Positions 23,735-32,246 of a DNA stretch of 64,000 bases are shown here, piece by piece. The notes beneath the pieces are model-generated. The model was not told the origin of the DNA, ran no database searches, and saw only the letters and a program-made list of their open reading frames with translations. The stretch covers positions 62,001 through 126,000 of the forward strand of contig NZ_FRXO01000008.1 of the NCBI RefSeq assembly GCF_900148505.1. Direction: 5' to 3'. The position numbers were made by a program, and so were the translations under genes. How positions within the stretch are numbered: the stretch's first letter is position 1; every line of letters starts with the position of its first letter. The stretch comes from Pseudoxanthobacter soli DSM 19599 (GTDB lineage Bacteria; Pseudomonadota; Alphaproteobacteria; Rhizobiales; Segnochrobactraceae).

Positions 23735-24640
23735 CTACTCGGATCCCCCGGTGTCGCCACCGGTATCCCCGCCGGTGTCGCCTCCCGTGTCCCCGCCGCC
23801 GTCGTCAACCGCGGCGGAGTGCTGGCCGCCATTGCCGCTCAGGGCTTCGACCTTCGCCTGGAGATACCACCGCGAGAGTTCGTAGCAGAACGTGAGTTCC
23901 CGGTCCGCCGGGGACCAGTAGCTGTTGGCCTCGCCGCACTCGTCCGCGGTGAGCTTGATCCCGTCATCGAGCCTGTAGATGGCGACGACCTTCTGCACGA
24001 TATCGAGCAGGCCCGAGAGCTTCACCATCTCCGCATAATCGGCGAGATCGTGGCTTTTCGGATCGAGGTAGCGGACCTTGATGGACGATTCCTTCCCATC
24101 CCGCCGGACGTGGGAATCGAGCAGCTTGAACCAGCTGTCGTGCGCCTTGCCATATTCGTCGGCACATTCCTCGCGGCGGTCCTCGGGCATCCCGACGTCC
24201 TGCGCAGCCTCCCGGAAGCGCTTGGCGTCCTTGCCGACCATCATGCAGACCATGTTGTACGCGCGCTGCTGGTCCAGCGAGTGGGTGTCCCACAGGTCCG
24301 GATCGCCGCCGGCGGCCGACGACAGCTGCCAGCCCTCGACGGAGTCGACCAGCGCCTTGTCGAACATGGGGTCGTCCATTTCGAGCAGGATCAGCGTCGA
24401 CAGCATGTCGGCGGCATCCTCCTCGCGCCCCAGCACCGGCAGGTCGAACTCCGAGATCAGCATGTGGCCCATCTCGTGGAACAGGAAGAACAGCGCATTG
24501 TCGAAGGTGAACTCGACGACCGCGTCCACCTGGGCGTCCGACAGGCTGTCCATGTCCTGCTTCATGTCGTCGGCACGGGCCGGGACCGCCCCCGCGAAGG
24601 CAAGGGCGAGGCAGGCGGCGAGGGCTAGAACGAAGCGCAT
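23735..24640 (-). CDS. DUF4344 zinc metallopeptidase, secreted
   Basis: 301 residues. The signal peptide covers about residues 1-23 (FVLALAACLALAFAGAVPARA). The HExxH zinc site is FLFHEMGHMLISEFDLP (His55, Glu56, His59), with a probable third ligand in LGREEDAADMLS. It ends in a low-complexity tail of four GGDT units encoded by 12-base tandem repeats. The family is a putative peptidase of unknown target; cysteines in the mature part (MVCMM, EECADEYG, ADECGEA, TFCYEL) may form disulfides. It converges with the alpha/beta hydrolase gene. Confidence 0.85.
   Translation of the reverse strand: MRFVLALAACLALAFAGAVPARADDMKQDMDSLSDAQVDAVVEFTFDNALFFLFHEMGHMLISEFDLPVLGREEDAADMLSTLILLEMDDPMFDKALVDSVEGWQLSSAAGGDPDLWDTHSLDQQRAYNMVCMMVGKDAKRFREAAQDVGMPEDRREECADEYGKAHDSWFKLLDSHVRRDGKESSIKVRYLDPKSHDLADYAEMVKLSGLLDIVQKVVAIYRLDDGIKLTADECGEANSYWSPADRELTFCYELSRWYLQAKVEALSGNGGQHSAAVDDGGGDTGGDTGGDTGGDTGGSE
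23744..23795. repeat. 12-base tandem repeat encoding GGDT units
   Basis: About four imperfect copies of a GGTGTCGCCNCC-like unit at the 3' end of the DUF4344 gene, giving (GGDT)4 in the protein. Copy number is likely variable. Confidence 0.75.
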
Positions 24641-24679
24641 GGGATGCCTTGGCCTCGGCCGGTTCGGGGACGCGCTACG

Positions 24680-24762
24680 CTAATGCGCTTTCCGACCGGA
24701 TGGAACATCTGATCGACGGGAAATCGCGCCGGATTCAAAGGCTTGAGCATCTCGCGACCATC
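24680..24762. repeat. Dispersed double-hairpin repeat, copy 4
   Basis: GCGCTTTCCGACCGGATGGA, AAATCGCGCC, then GGATTCAAAGGCTTGAGCAT. Same orientation as copies 1 and 7. It overlaps the 3' end of the Wzy-like gene and contributes its C-terminus and stop. Confidence 0.65.
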
Positions 24763-26068
24763 TCGCTCTCCTGCGGACGAGGAACCTGTCCAGCAGCAAG
24801 GCGAGGATGGGGATGAGGCCGCAGCCATATGTCAGGATGGCGGTCAAGGCCGACTGGGTGGTGAAGAACATCATGTTCACCGACATGGTGGCGTAATAGG
24901 CGACGCGAAGTTGCGGATGCCTGATCCTGGTGAAGATGATGTCGATCACATAGACCCAGAGAGCAACGGCCACCGAGAACAGCGCGACACCCGCGAAGCC
25001 GATGGAAGCATAGGCCGAGGCCATGAAGATCGTCGGAAACGAGGTGAGTGCGGCCGCATCCGTCCCAAGAAAGATCGTCGGAACCTCCAGAGCCAGGTCA
25101 CGGGCCTGAAGGCCGAACAGGGCGGACACGACGGACGAGTCCGAAAAATAGGAAAATGGCAGTATGTTCGGATATACCTCGAAGTACATAAGAACGGTAT
25201 GATATATAGCCATGTATACGCGATATATAGCGAGATTTAATGCGCCATATATGCCATCAAACGTGAGACTGTATACCTCTGGATATTGCGCGCAGTATAG
25301 TGCCGTCAGGAGAACCGTTACGATCAGCAACACCGCAACCAGGATGAAAATCACCCTGCGCGCAGAGAACATAGTGCCGTCGGACAGAGACAGCCTGTTG
25401 GCGATCAGAACGTATGCCAGGAAAATAAAAAACGGCTGCTTTGATATCGATGCGGCGCATAGAATATAAAGCAAAAATAAAATTGCCGCCGCAATTACTA
25501 TATTGAAGCGAAGCATAATTCTGGTAGCGCACAGGACGAAAAAAAAGGCAATGATAGAGAAGCGGAAATAGGCCTGTATGCTCAAGATCGCAGATGTATA
25601 ATATCCACCGCGCCTGATAAGCTGGTAATCCGAGCCTGACATTCCGCCCGAGATGAATTTCAGGATGCTCATCTTGTATGCAAGAGAGACGGGGTCGACG
25701 AGGAGCAGGACGGATGTCGCCCCGATGACGCTGTAGGCGATCACGCCGAGTGTACGATCGTTATAGGCACCTTCGCGCGGAACGAGATGCTGCACGTACA
25801 ACTTCTTCCGAAACAGCCAGACGAACGAAAACGACGTGAACATGATCGCGATGCCGTACATCGCGTTGGAGACGGTGTCGTCGCTGAAGGGATAAATTTC
25901 ATATTCGGTGGTTGCATATATATTGGCAAGAGGCGCCAGCCCCACCAATATGACGCATCCGATAAACAGAAAGTCCGATGGAAAGCACCAGATCTTCGGT
26001 CGCCCACGCAGCCAGCACGCGATCGAAACGATCAGCGATAAGATCATCACTCCCATCGAGAACAGCAT
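24680..26068 (-). CDS. Wzy-like polysaccharide polymerase / multi-spanning membrane protein
   Basis: 462 residues from the ATG at 26068, preceded by AGGAACG. At least ten hydrophobic helices (MLFSMGVMILSLIVSIACWL, FLFIGCVILVGLAPLANIYA, VIFILVAVLLIVTVLLTALY and others) with a long loop in the second half, the layout of O-antigen or EPS polymerases and of oligosaccharide repeat-unit polymerases. There is no close family signature. Coding bases 25140-25680 are much more AT-rich than the neighbours, as usual for laterally moved wzy genes. The last 25 or so residues (AFESGAISRRSD) are encoded by a dispersed repeat, so the original C-terminus may have been altered. Confidence 0.65.
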   Translation of the reverse strand: MLFSMGVMILSLIVSIACWLRGRPKIWCFPSDFLFIGCVILVGLAPLANIYATTEYEIYPFSDDTVSNAMYGIAIMFTSFSFVWLFRKKLYVQHLVPREGAYNDRTLGVIAYSVIGATSVLLLVDPVSLAYKMSILKFISGGMSGSDYQLIRRGGYYTSAILSIQAYFRFSIIAFFFVLCATRIMLRFNIVIAAAILFLLYILCAASISKQPFFIFLAYVLIANRLSLSDGTMFSARRVIFILVAVLLIVTVLLTALYCAQYPEVYSLTFDGIYGALNLAIYRVYMAIYHTVLMYFEVYPNILPFSYFSDSSVVSALFGLQARDLALEVPTIFLGTDAAALTSFPTIFMASAYASIGFAGVALFSVAVALWVYVIDIIFTRIRHPQLRVAYYATMSVNMMFFTTQSALTAILTYGCGLIPILALLLDRFLVRRRARWSRDAQAFESGAISRRSDVPSGRKAH

Positions 26069-26150
26069 GGACGTTCCTGTCAGAATTCCCGCACGCACGG
26101 GCTTGCGGGATCGGTAGTCGTGGAAGAGCGGCGGGCCGACAAGCGCTGCA

Positions 26151-27305
26151 TCAGCGGAAATCCCGTACCGCTTCCTCAAGGGCGGTGCTGAGACGTCCCG
26201 CGTAGGTCTTCTGGTCGTCGAGATTGCGAAGCCGCGCCGCGGCGCGAGCGGCTTCGCGGTCCGTCGGCGCGGCGGCCACCGCAGCCTCGATCTGTCCGGC
26301 CATCGCCTCGGGATCGGCGGGGTCGAACAGCTTAGCCACATGACCGGCCTGCTCGCGATGAACGTCGATATCCGACAGCACCATCGGCGCGCCGAGGGTC
26401 TTGGCTTCCTCGACCGTCGTGCTCCAGCCCTCGAACAGGGAGGGATTCAAAAGCGCATCGGCATCAGCAACGAGGCTGAGCAGGTCCGCATAAGGGACGA
26501 GGCCGAGCCAGCGCAGCCGCTCTGAAACTCCGAGGGAGGCCTCCAGCGCCGCCACCTCGCCGGGATAATGCGGATGCCGGAAATCATCCCGCCCGCCGGA
26601 CAGCACGAGCGTGCGGTCGAAACCGCGCGCGGCGAGCAGCGCGAAGGCGCGCAACGCCACCATGTGGTTCTTGTGCCGCCAGAGCTGGTTGGGCAGGAAC
26701 AGGTATCGCCCCTCGATGCCGTGGTCCCGCCGCGCCCGCTCGATCTTCCCGGGCGTGACCTCCTCCGTCAGCCGGAGTGCGAACGGCACGACATGGATCT
26801 TCGCCCGCGGCTCGGGGATGAAGCGAAGAAGGTCGCTCCGCGCCGATTGGCTCGAAACCACGGCATGCTTACGGAAGGTGACCTGCGCGCGAAAGCCGAT
26901 ATCGCGCTGCAGGCGGTGACGGCGCGTGAAATAATGCGGCAGCGCCCGGTGCTGCAGGTCGCCGATCCAGGGCAGCACGGGAAGGGGATAGTTCCGGCCG
27001 AGAAAGCGCGCCTGCTCGAACACGACGTCGATGCCGGCGGCCTCGCAGCAGCGCGCGAACTGCCGGTCGCGAAGGCCGAACAGGGCAGCAGCATCGGCGA
27101 GGCGCGAGGCGACCGGCATCTCGCGGCCCGGCTCCCCCGTCGCCTCTTCGACTTCGGCGCGATATCTGGGTTCGAGATCCGGCGCGTGGAAGATGCAGAC
27201 CTGACAGCCCGGCGCGTGGGCCCTGAGGACGCGCGCCATGTTCAGGTAGTAATTCCAGACGCCCCGGAACTTCGGGCCGTACCAGGCCATGACCGCAACG
27301 CGCAT
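26151..27305 (-). CDS. Glycosyltransferase family 4-like protein
   Basis: 384 residues from MRVAVMAWYG. The second half carries the GT-B donor domain: RYLFLPNQLWRHKNHMVALRAFALLA, LVLSGGRDD, LRWLGLVPYADLLSLVADADALLNPSLFEGWSTTVEEAKTLGAPMVLSDIDVHREQAG, with the Glu residues of the EGW...EE motif that contact the nucleotide sugar. It transfers a sugar onto a growing lipid-linked glycan. The stop is 82 bases from the start of the Wzy-like gene, in the same direction. Confidence 0.88.
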   Translation of the reverse strand: MRVAVMAWYGPKFRGVWNYYLNMARVLRAHAPGCQVCIFHAPDLEPRYRAEVEEATGEPGREMPVASRLADAAALFGLRDRQFARCCEAAGIDVVFEQARFLGRNYPLPVLPWIGDLQHRALPHYFTRRHRLQRDIGFRAQVTFRKHAVVSSQSARSDLLRFIPEPRAKIHVVPFALRLTEEVTPGKIERARRDHGIEGRYLFLPNQLWRHKNHMVALRAFALLAARGFDRTLVLSGGRDDFRHPHYPGEVAALEASLGVSERLRWLGLVPYADLLSLVADADALLNPSLFEGWSTTVEEAKTLGAPMVLSDIDVHREQAGHVAKLFDPADPEAMAGQIEAAVAAAPTDREAARAAARLRNLDDQKTYAGRLSTALEEAVRDFR

Positions 27306-27464
27306 GCAGCTTGTCCTCAGTTCTTTCCCTCGCAAGCGTCCGGACTTGCCGTTCGCCCGGCGTTGCGGCCCGAACGCACCGAGTCCAAACGGAAGCGATC
27401 CGCCAGCTTATGAATTCGCGGGCGTCTCCTGTCGACCGCCGTTTCAATCCCCAGGGCCGCTGCG

Positions 27465-28187
27465 TCAGGACGGACTGCGTTCGAACAGGAAGTCTGCTTG
27501 CAGGGCCATCTTCGACGACGAGGCCTGATTGTAGACGCCGCGAAGCTCGAAGCCGCGCTCGTGCAGAAACCGGATGACCGGCGAGGCGGTCGGCTGCCCC
27601 TTGTAGAGCTCGACGAAGGAGAGTTCGCAATAGATGGCGGAGAAGCGCGCCAGATAGGCCTCGGAACCCTTCAGCACCTCCAGCTCGTAGCCCTGGGTAT
27701 CGATCTTCAGGAGGTTGCTCGCCCCGAGACTGTCGGGCGCCAGCAACTGATCGAGCGGCGCGCAGCGGACCACGCGGGTCTCCACCACGACCGACCCGAA
27801 CGTGGCGTTCTGGAGTTCGCCCACCTCCAGGAAGGAGGAGGAGTCCTCCTTTTCCGTGACGTGCATCACGAGGTCGGCGGCGGTTGCGCCGACGGCGGCC
27901 CGGACGAGCGTCACCTGCGGATCGTCGGCGAACAGCTTGGAAAACGTGTCGCCCGGCTCCCTCAGAGGCTCGAAGCTGACGATACGCGCCTGAGGAAACG
28001 TCGCCCGCGCGAATGTCGCGAACTGGCCGCGATTGGCACCGATGTCGACGACCGTGTCGAACGAGAACCGTTCGAGGGCCGCCCGATGCTCCACCGTCGC
28101 ACCGACCCCCGACTTCAGGGCGCGGCGGTAGGCCGGCGTCGTCAAGCCGGCCCACAGCTTGCCGATGCGGAGCAGGGTATGGTTCAT
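27465..28187 (-). CDS. FkbM-family methyltransferase (first copy)
   Basis: 240 residues, GGAG before the ATG. SAM-binding motif VVDIGANRGQFATFARATFPQARIVSFEPL, then LLKIDTQGYELEVLKGSEAYL and IYCELSFVELYKGQPT, all typical of FkbM O-methyltransferases that decorate sugars of polysaccharides. It belongs to the EPS cluster, in the same direction as its neighbours, with a 226-base gap to the epimerase gene. Confidence 0.9.
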   Translation of the reverse strand: MNHTLLRIGKLWAGLTTPAYRRALKSGVGATVEHRAALERFSFDTVVDIGANRGQFATFARATFPQARIVSFEPLREPGDTFSKLFADDPQVTLVRAAVGATAADLVMHVTEKEDSSSFLEVGELQNATFGSVVVETRVVRCAPLDQLLAPDSLGASNLLKIDTQGYELEVLKGSEAYLARFSAIYCELSFVELYKGQPTASPVIRFLHERGFELRGVYNQASSSKMALQADFLFERSPS

Positions 28188-28413
28188 CGTGACTCCGCCT
28201 TCCGATCTGCCCGGCAGACGGGACACCCCCGGCCGCCACCTTCGACCACCCATTGCCACACGAAGCGAACCCGTGCCTCGTGCGTCCCGCCCTGACCGCT
28301 GGAGCACATTTGCGGCCGGATGGAAACAACTCTCGAAGCCGCCGGTGGGCGGCGGAGCGTGTTTTCCCGGCATCGAGACGAGTCCATCCGGGGGGCGCAC
28401 CCTCGCCGCCGGT

Positions 28414-29349
28414 CTACCGTCCCGGCGATAGCTTCCCCCTGGCCTCGCGCGCGGTCGCGACCATGCCCGTCGCGACGGGAACCGCGGCGGCAAGGCCGGC
28501 CGTCGCGGCATGACCGGGACAGCCGACGAGGTGCACGGGATCGCCCGGCCGGACTTCGCCATTGAACGAGAAGCGGACATCGGCCCCGAAGCCGTCCGCG
28601 ATGAAGCGCGCAGTGGCCGCGACGGTGGTTCCCACCCCGGTGCAGCCGTTGAAGACCGGCACCTGCGGCGACGCGCTGTCGAGCGCGGCGACGAGCACGG
28701 CCGCGGCATCCTCGATGTGGAGCCAGTCCCGCATCTCCGCCCCCGTGCCGCCGAGCACGATGTCGCGCTCGCCGCGCGAGAGGCGCAGGCAGAGTTCCCA
28801 GACCAATTGCTTGTGAAGATCCGGCCCATACACCGAGAACAGCCGAACGATCGCCGCGTTCAGGCCGAAATTGCGCCCCCAGCACTCGGCGGCCTGTTCC
28901 ATCATCGCCTTGTGATAGCCGTAGGGCGATAACGGCGCCCGCGGAGCGGCCTCGGAAATCGGCAACTCCCGCGCATTGCCGTAGACCGCGGCGCTCGAGG
29001 CGAGCACGACGCGCGCAGACGGCGCCTCCTGCCGCACCCATTCGAACAGCCGCACACTCGCGGCGACGGTGCGGGAGAAATCCTCCAGCGGCGCGGTGAG
29101 CGAAGGCCCGACCGACGAGCCGCCGGCGAGATGGATGACCGCCTGGGGCGTGCCCCACCGGCGGGCGAGGCTCGACAGGTTGGCCGCGTCGATCTCGCCG
29201 TTGATCCAGCCGACGAGCGGCAGCCGCTCCTGCTCCGCCCCATGGCCGAGCCCGAGCACCTTCCAGCCCCGCGCCGCCAGGGTGCGAACCACATGGTGCC
29301 CGATGGCGCCGCTCGCCCCGGTAACGAGAGCAAGCCCGGCCGCTGTCAC
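28414..29349 (-). CDS. NAD-dependent epimerase/dehydratase
   Basis: 311 residues of the extended SDR type: LVTGASGAIGHHVVRTLAARG, VIHLAGGSSVGPS, LASSAAVYGN, catalytic YGYHK, IVRLFSVYGP and RDWLHIEDAAAVLV. It modifies a nucleotide sugar used for the local glycan; the exact sugar cannot be told. Its start overlaps the stop of the upstream methyltransferase by four bases (ATGA), so they are coupled. Confidence 0.9.
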   Translation of the reverse strand: MTAAGLALVTGASGAIGHHVVRTLAARGWKVLGLGHGAEQERLPLVGWINGEIDAANLSSLARRWGTPQAVIHLAGGSSVGPSLTAPLEDFSRTVAASVRLFEWVRQEAPSARVVLASSAAVYGNARELPISEAAPRAPLSPYGYHKAMMEQAAECWGRNFGLNAAIVRLFSVYGPDLHKQLVWELCLRLSRGERDIVLGGTGAEMRDWLHIEDAAAVLVAALDSASPQVPVFNGCTGVGTTVAATARFIADGFGADVRFSFNGEVRPGDPVHLVGCPGHAATAGLAAAVPVATGMVATAREARGKLSPGR

Positions 29350-30191
29350 GGCTTCACCGCGAGAAACGCCACAATACGCCCCGGTCTGCGGTCAACGGTG
29401 GAAAGCGCCTTGCCCAGCAGCGGGTAGAGACGACGAGAGCCCGCAACCGCGGCGAGCGGTCGCGCGAGCGGAACCGGCAGCGCCCGGGAAGCGGCCTCGA
29501 AAGCGATGTCGTAAGGCGATTTCGGCGCGAAATTGAACGCCGCCTCGAACTGGCGCCAGCGGCGGCGAACGTCCAGACCGGCCTTCGCGATCGCGTCCCT
29601 GTAAGTCCCTTCCGGAAAGGCATTCTCTCCGCCGTAGAGGCTGTGCAAGGGATGGCGGTCGAAGAACATTTGAAGTTGTTCGGGACCATTAACGACGTGG
29701 TCGCGATAGGCAAAGAAGACCCCGCCCGGCTTCAGCACCCGTGCGACTTCGGCGCAGAAGGCGTTCAGGTCGCCGGCATGGTGCAGCACCTGCCGTGCCA
29801 GCACGAGGTCGAAGGACGCATCCGGCATCGGAATGGCCTCACCGAACCCCTCCAGGATCTCGATGTTGGCGTTGAAATGCGCGGAGAGCCGGCGAATCGC
29901 GCCGCTGCCGACGAGGTCCGACGGATCGGGCTCGAGCGCCGTCGCTTGCCAGCCGTCAGAGGCCAGAGCGTAGGAGACGATGCCGTTGCCGGCGCCGATA
30001 TCGAGCGCCCGGCCACGGGCGGGACCGAGGATGTTGCGCACAGCGCCCCATTCGGCGCTCGCGTGAAAACGTTCGGCGGCGCGCTCGACAGGAAGATCAA
30101 AATAGCAGTCCCTGACCAACTCGGCTTTGGCCGGGTCGTCGACCAGCGAACGCACCGCCTCTTCCCAAGTCGTCTTTTGGGGAACAGTCAC
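29346..30191 (-). CDS. Class I SAM-dependent methyltransferase
   Basis: 281 residues. Motif I ALDIGAGNGIVSYALASDG, then ALEPDPSD, FDLVLARQVLHHAGDLNAFCAEVARVLKPGGVFFAYRDH, of the UbiE/Methyltransf_11 type. In this cluster it likely methylates a sugar or glycan precursor. Coupled to the epimerase gene; a dispersed repeat (copy 5) lies directly upstream. Confidence 0.88.
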   Translation of the reverse strand: MTVPQKTTWEEAVRSLVDDPAKAELVRDCYFDLPVERAAERFHASAEWGAVRNILGPARGRALDIGAGNGIVSYALASDGWQATALEPDPSDLVGSGAIRRLSAHFNANIEILEGFGEAIPMPDASFDLVLARQVLHHAGDLNAFCAEVARVLKPGGVFFAYRDHVVNGPEQLQMFFDRHPLHSLYGGENAFPEGTYRDAIAKAGLDVRRRWRQFEAAFNFAPKSPYDIAFEAASRALPVPLARPLAAVAGSRRLYPLLGKALSTVDRRPGRIVAFLAVKP

Positions 30192-30210
30192 GTCTCCAAC
30201 ACCCCTTTTC

Positions 30211-30283
30211 CTAGAGCATATCCTCGTCGTTCAGATCGAACCGATCTGATGATTCCATCAGATTGGAAGGCACTCTCGTCGGC
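30211..30283. repeat. Dispersed double-hairpin repeat, copy 5
   Basis: CTAGAGCATATCCTCGTCGTTCAGATCGAA-like start followed directly by CCGATCTGATGATTCCATCAGATTGGAAGGCACTCT, so the left arm of one hairpin is joined to the right hairpin, as if the middle had been deleted. Confidence 0.7.
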
Positions 30284-30327
30284 GGATCTGTAAAACAGCC
30301 GCGAATATACAATGTCGTTCCAGGTCC

Positions 30328-30975
30328 TTAACCAGCGGGATCGACGGGATCTATGCGCCTGACGAGACGAGCCGGATTGCCCGCCACGATCGTCCACGCT
30401 TCGACATCCTCCGTCACGACGGATCGTGAGGCAACGATGGCACCCCTGCCGATGTGCACGCCCTTGAGCAGCGTCGCCCCGAATCCGATCCAGGCGTCGT
30501 CTTCGATCTTTATAGGGGAGGCGACAATATCTGGCGCGTCATGAGGATGCCCCCGATACACTATTTCCTTGTATTGCTCATGTCTGATATTCGCATTGAT
30601 GGAATGTCCATTGGTGTCATGGATATTGACATCATGCGATATCAAGCACCTGTTTCCAATTTCTATATTGGAAGATGACCATATATATGAATTTTGCCCA
30701 ACGAAACACCAGTCTCCAATGGAGATCCGTCCGCCATGTGGAAATACAAATATATTTCCACGTATGATGGTGTTGTTCCCAATGACGACGCGATCCGGGC
30801 TGCCTTCCGGATTCTCGATCCATCCGTCGAACAGAATTTTCGAAGAATGACCGATTTGCGCTTTTCGACGATGGCGTTGCATGGCCGCAGCCTGCCATAG
30901 ACGGCGGCCCGCTATGAAGGGAAGGATAAAAATATCCGATAGAACTCGTCTTGATATTTGGCGAAACCGGTTCAA
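30328..30975 (-). CDS. Hexapeptide-repeat acyltransferase
   Basis: 215 residues. Left-handed beta-helix repeats are visible (VVIGNNTIIRGNIFVFPHGGRISIGDWCFVGQNS, IEIGNRCLISHDVNIHDTNGHS, PIKIEDDAWIGFGATLLKGVHIGRGAIVASRSVVTEDVEAWTIVAGNPARLV). This matches WbbJ/maltose-acetyltransferase-like O-acetyltransferases that acetylate sugars. His in HDTNGH is the probable catalytic base. The middle of the gene (30470-30780) is AT-rich compared with its flanks. It lies 11 bases from the GT2 gene in the same direction. Confidence 0.9.
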   Translation of the reverse strand: MNRFRQISRRVLSDIFILPFIAGRRLWQAAAMQRHRRKAQIGHSSKILFDGWIENPEGSPDRVVIGNNTIIRGNIFVFPHGGRISIGDWCFVGQNSYIWSSSNIEIGNRCLISHDVNIHDTNGHSINANIRHEQYKEIVYRGHPHDAPDIVASPIKIEDDAWIGFGATLLKGVHIGRGAIVASRSVVTEDVEAWTIVAGNPARLVRRIDPVDPAG

Positions 30976-30985
30976 AATTCCCGCC

Positions 30986-31909
30986 TCAACGGCCGATCAG
31001 ATTTATAAGCCGCACTATAGCCTGCCATAGGCGGCGTCCGCCACGCGTTGCCAACGCGGCGTAAAGTGCGGCCTCATCAGACGAGGCAACCAGAGCGTTT
31101 TCGGGCAGGTCGGGCATGGCCAAATCGTTGGCGTCCGGGCTCTTCGGCCCGATCCGCCGCAATCGCCCGAGCTTGTAATGCGTCGCGGTCTCGTCGAAGC
31201 CGATATTCTGCACGAGGGATCGCGGGGGAAACAGGCAGATGCCGTCCGCCTTGAAGACGGACCACCACCAGCGGATCGCCCAGCTGTCCAGCCGGCCTTC
31301 CATCTGGCGGCGGAGCATCTCGGAATAGGGCTGCCCGCCGACATCGAACCGCTGCCGCAGGGCGCGGTCGGTTTTCAGCTTCTCCCAGCCCTCGGCATTC
31401 GGATCGAACCGGTCCCACGCCCGCTTCCAGGTCGCCCAGCCCCACGACGTCGTCAGATGCAGGAACAGGCCTTCCTTGCGCGCGGCGAAGTCCGGAACAT
31501 CGAACTGATGCGCCGATATCTGGAAGACGCGTTCGTCGTCGCGGTAGCGGTCCAGCCCCCCGTTCAGCCACGCAAGCGCGTGGGGCGAGACGACGAGGTC
31601 GTCCTCGATCACGATGACGCGGCCGTAGCGGTCGCAGAGCTGCGTCACCGCCTGCGAGATCGAGTTGGCGAGCCCCCGGTTCGCCGGCGCCTCCACAAGC
31701 GTCATGTTGGGCCGCAGCCGGGCGCGCACGAGCGCGCGCACCGCCGCGACATCGGCCGCGCCGGATTCCGACTTCGCCCCGTCTGAGAATACGAAGACCG
31801 GGCTCCGCGAGAATTCGGCGCAGCGCTCGAGCGCATCCAGCGTCTTCGTGAGATGGTCCGTACGCCGGTATGCGAACACGGCGATCGGAGCCAGCGATCC
31901 TTCACTCAC
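30986..31909 (-). CDS. GT2/GNT-I-like glycosyltransferase
   Basis: 307 residues. GT-A features: PIAVFAYRRTDHLTKTLDAL, VEAPANRGLANSISQAVTQL, the metal-binding VIVIEDDLVVSPHALAWLNGGLDRY, and a TTSWGWATWKRAWDRFDP segment typical of sugar transferases in surface-glycan loci. The C-terminal half (QNIGFDETATHYKL) also matches such enzymes. It heads the minus-strand EPS unit. Confidence 0.85.
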   Translation of the reverse strand: MSEGSLAPIAVFAYRRTDHLTKTLDALERCAEFSRSPVFVFSDGAKSESGAADVAAVRALVRARLRPNMTLVEAPANRGLANSISQAVTQLCDRYGRVIVIEDDLVVSPHALAWLNGGLDRYRDDERVFQISAHQFDVPDFAARKEGLFLHLTTSWGWATWKRAWDRFDPNAEGWEKLKTDRALRQRFDVGGQPYSEMLRRQMEGRLDSWAIRWWWSVFKADGICLFPPRSLVQNIGFDETATHYKLGRLRRIGPKSPDANDLAMPDLPENALVASSDEAALYAALATRGGRRLWQAIVRLINLIGR

Positions 31910-32246
31910 CCGGCATCCCTGACTTCAGAAGCGACGACCCGTGGCGTCACCGAACGGACGAACGCCCGATGCCCAATAGGAGAATAGCGGCCAAGTTTCG
32001 TTAAAAGTTTCTGAACCGTCGCCCTTCGTCGTGAACCATTTCCGGGATCGAACCCGGACGACCCGCAGCACGCGTTCCCGCAAACCCGGACGAGGCAAAC
32101 TTATCCGGCTTGTCGATCCCCTACGACGTGTTTACAGCGAAGCGAGCGGTGCCGCCGGACGGCGCAAGCGCCGACGCCTCCAGTCGACGCCCGTGGCCGT
32201 CCCGACCCTTCATGGGCGTCCCGGCCCCTCGATAAACGGTTTCCGC
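31910..32246. other. Divergent intergenic region between glycosyltransferase genes
   Basis: 337 bases. It has an AT-rich patch around 32000-32010 (TTCGTTAAAAGTTTC) that may hold promoters. The downstream WcaI-like frame is open from 32031, but that part is Arg-rich and unlike the family, so I leave it as untranslated or uncertain. Confidence 0.45.

Noticed and set aside
23744-23795. Possible CRISPR or other array-like repeats
   Set aside because: Units are only 12 bases, in frame, without spacers, and encode a Gly/Asp/Thr tail.
31910-32246. Upstream extension of the WcaI-like protein from 32031
   Set aside because: The added 72 residues are Arg/Ser/Pro-rich and absent from the family; the ATG at 32247 begins the conserved Rossmann start.
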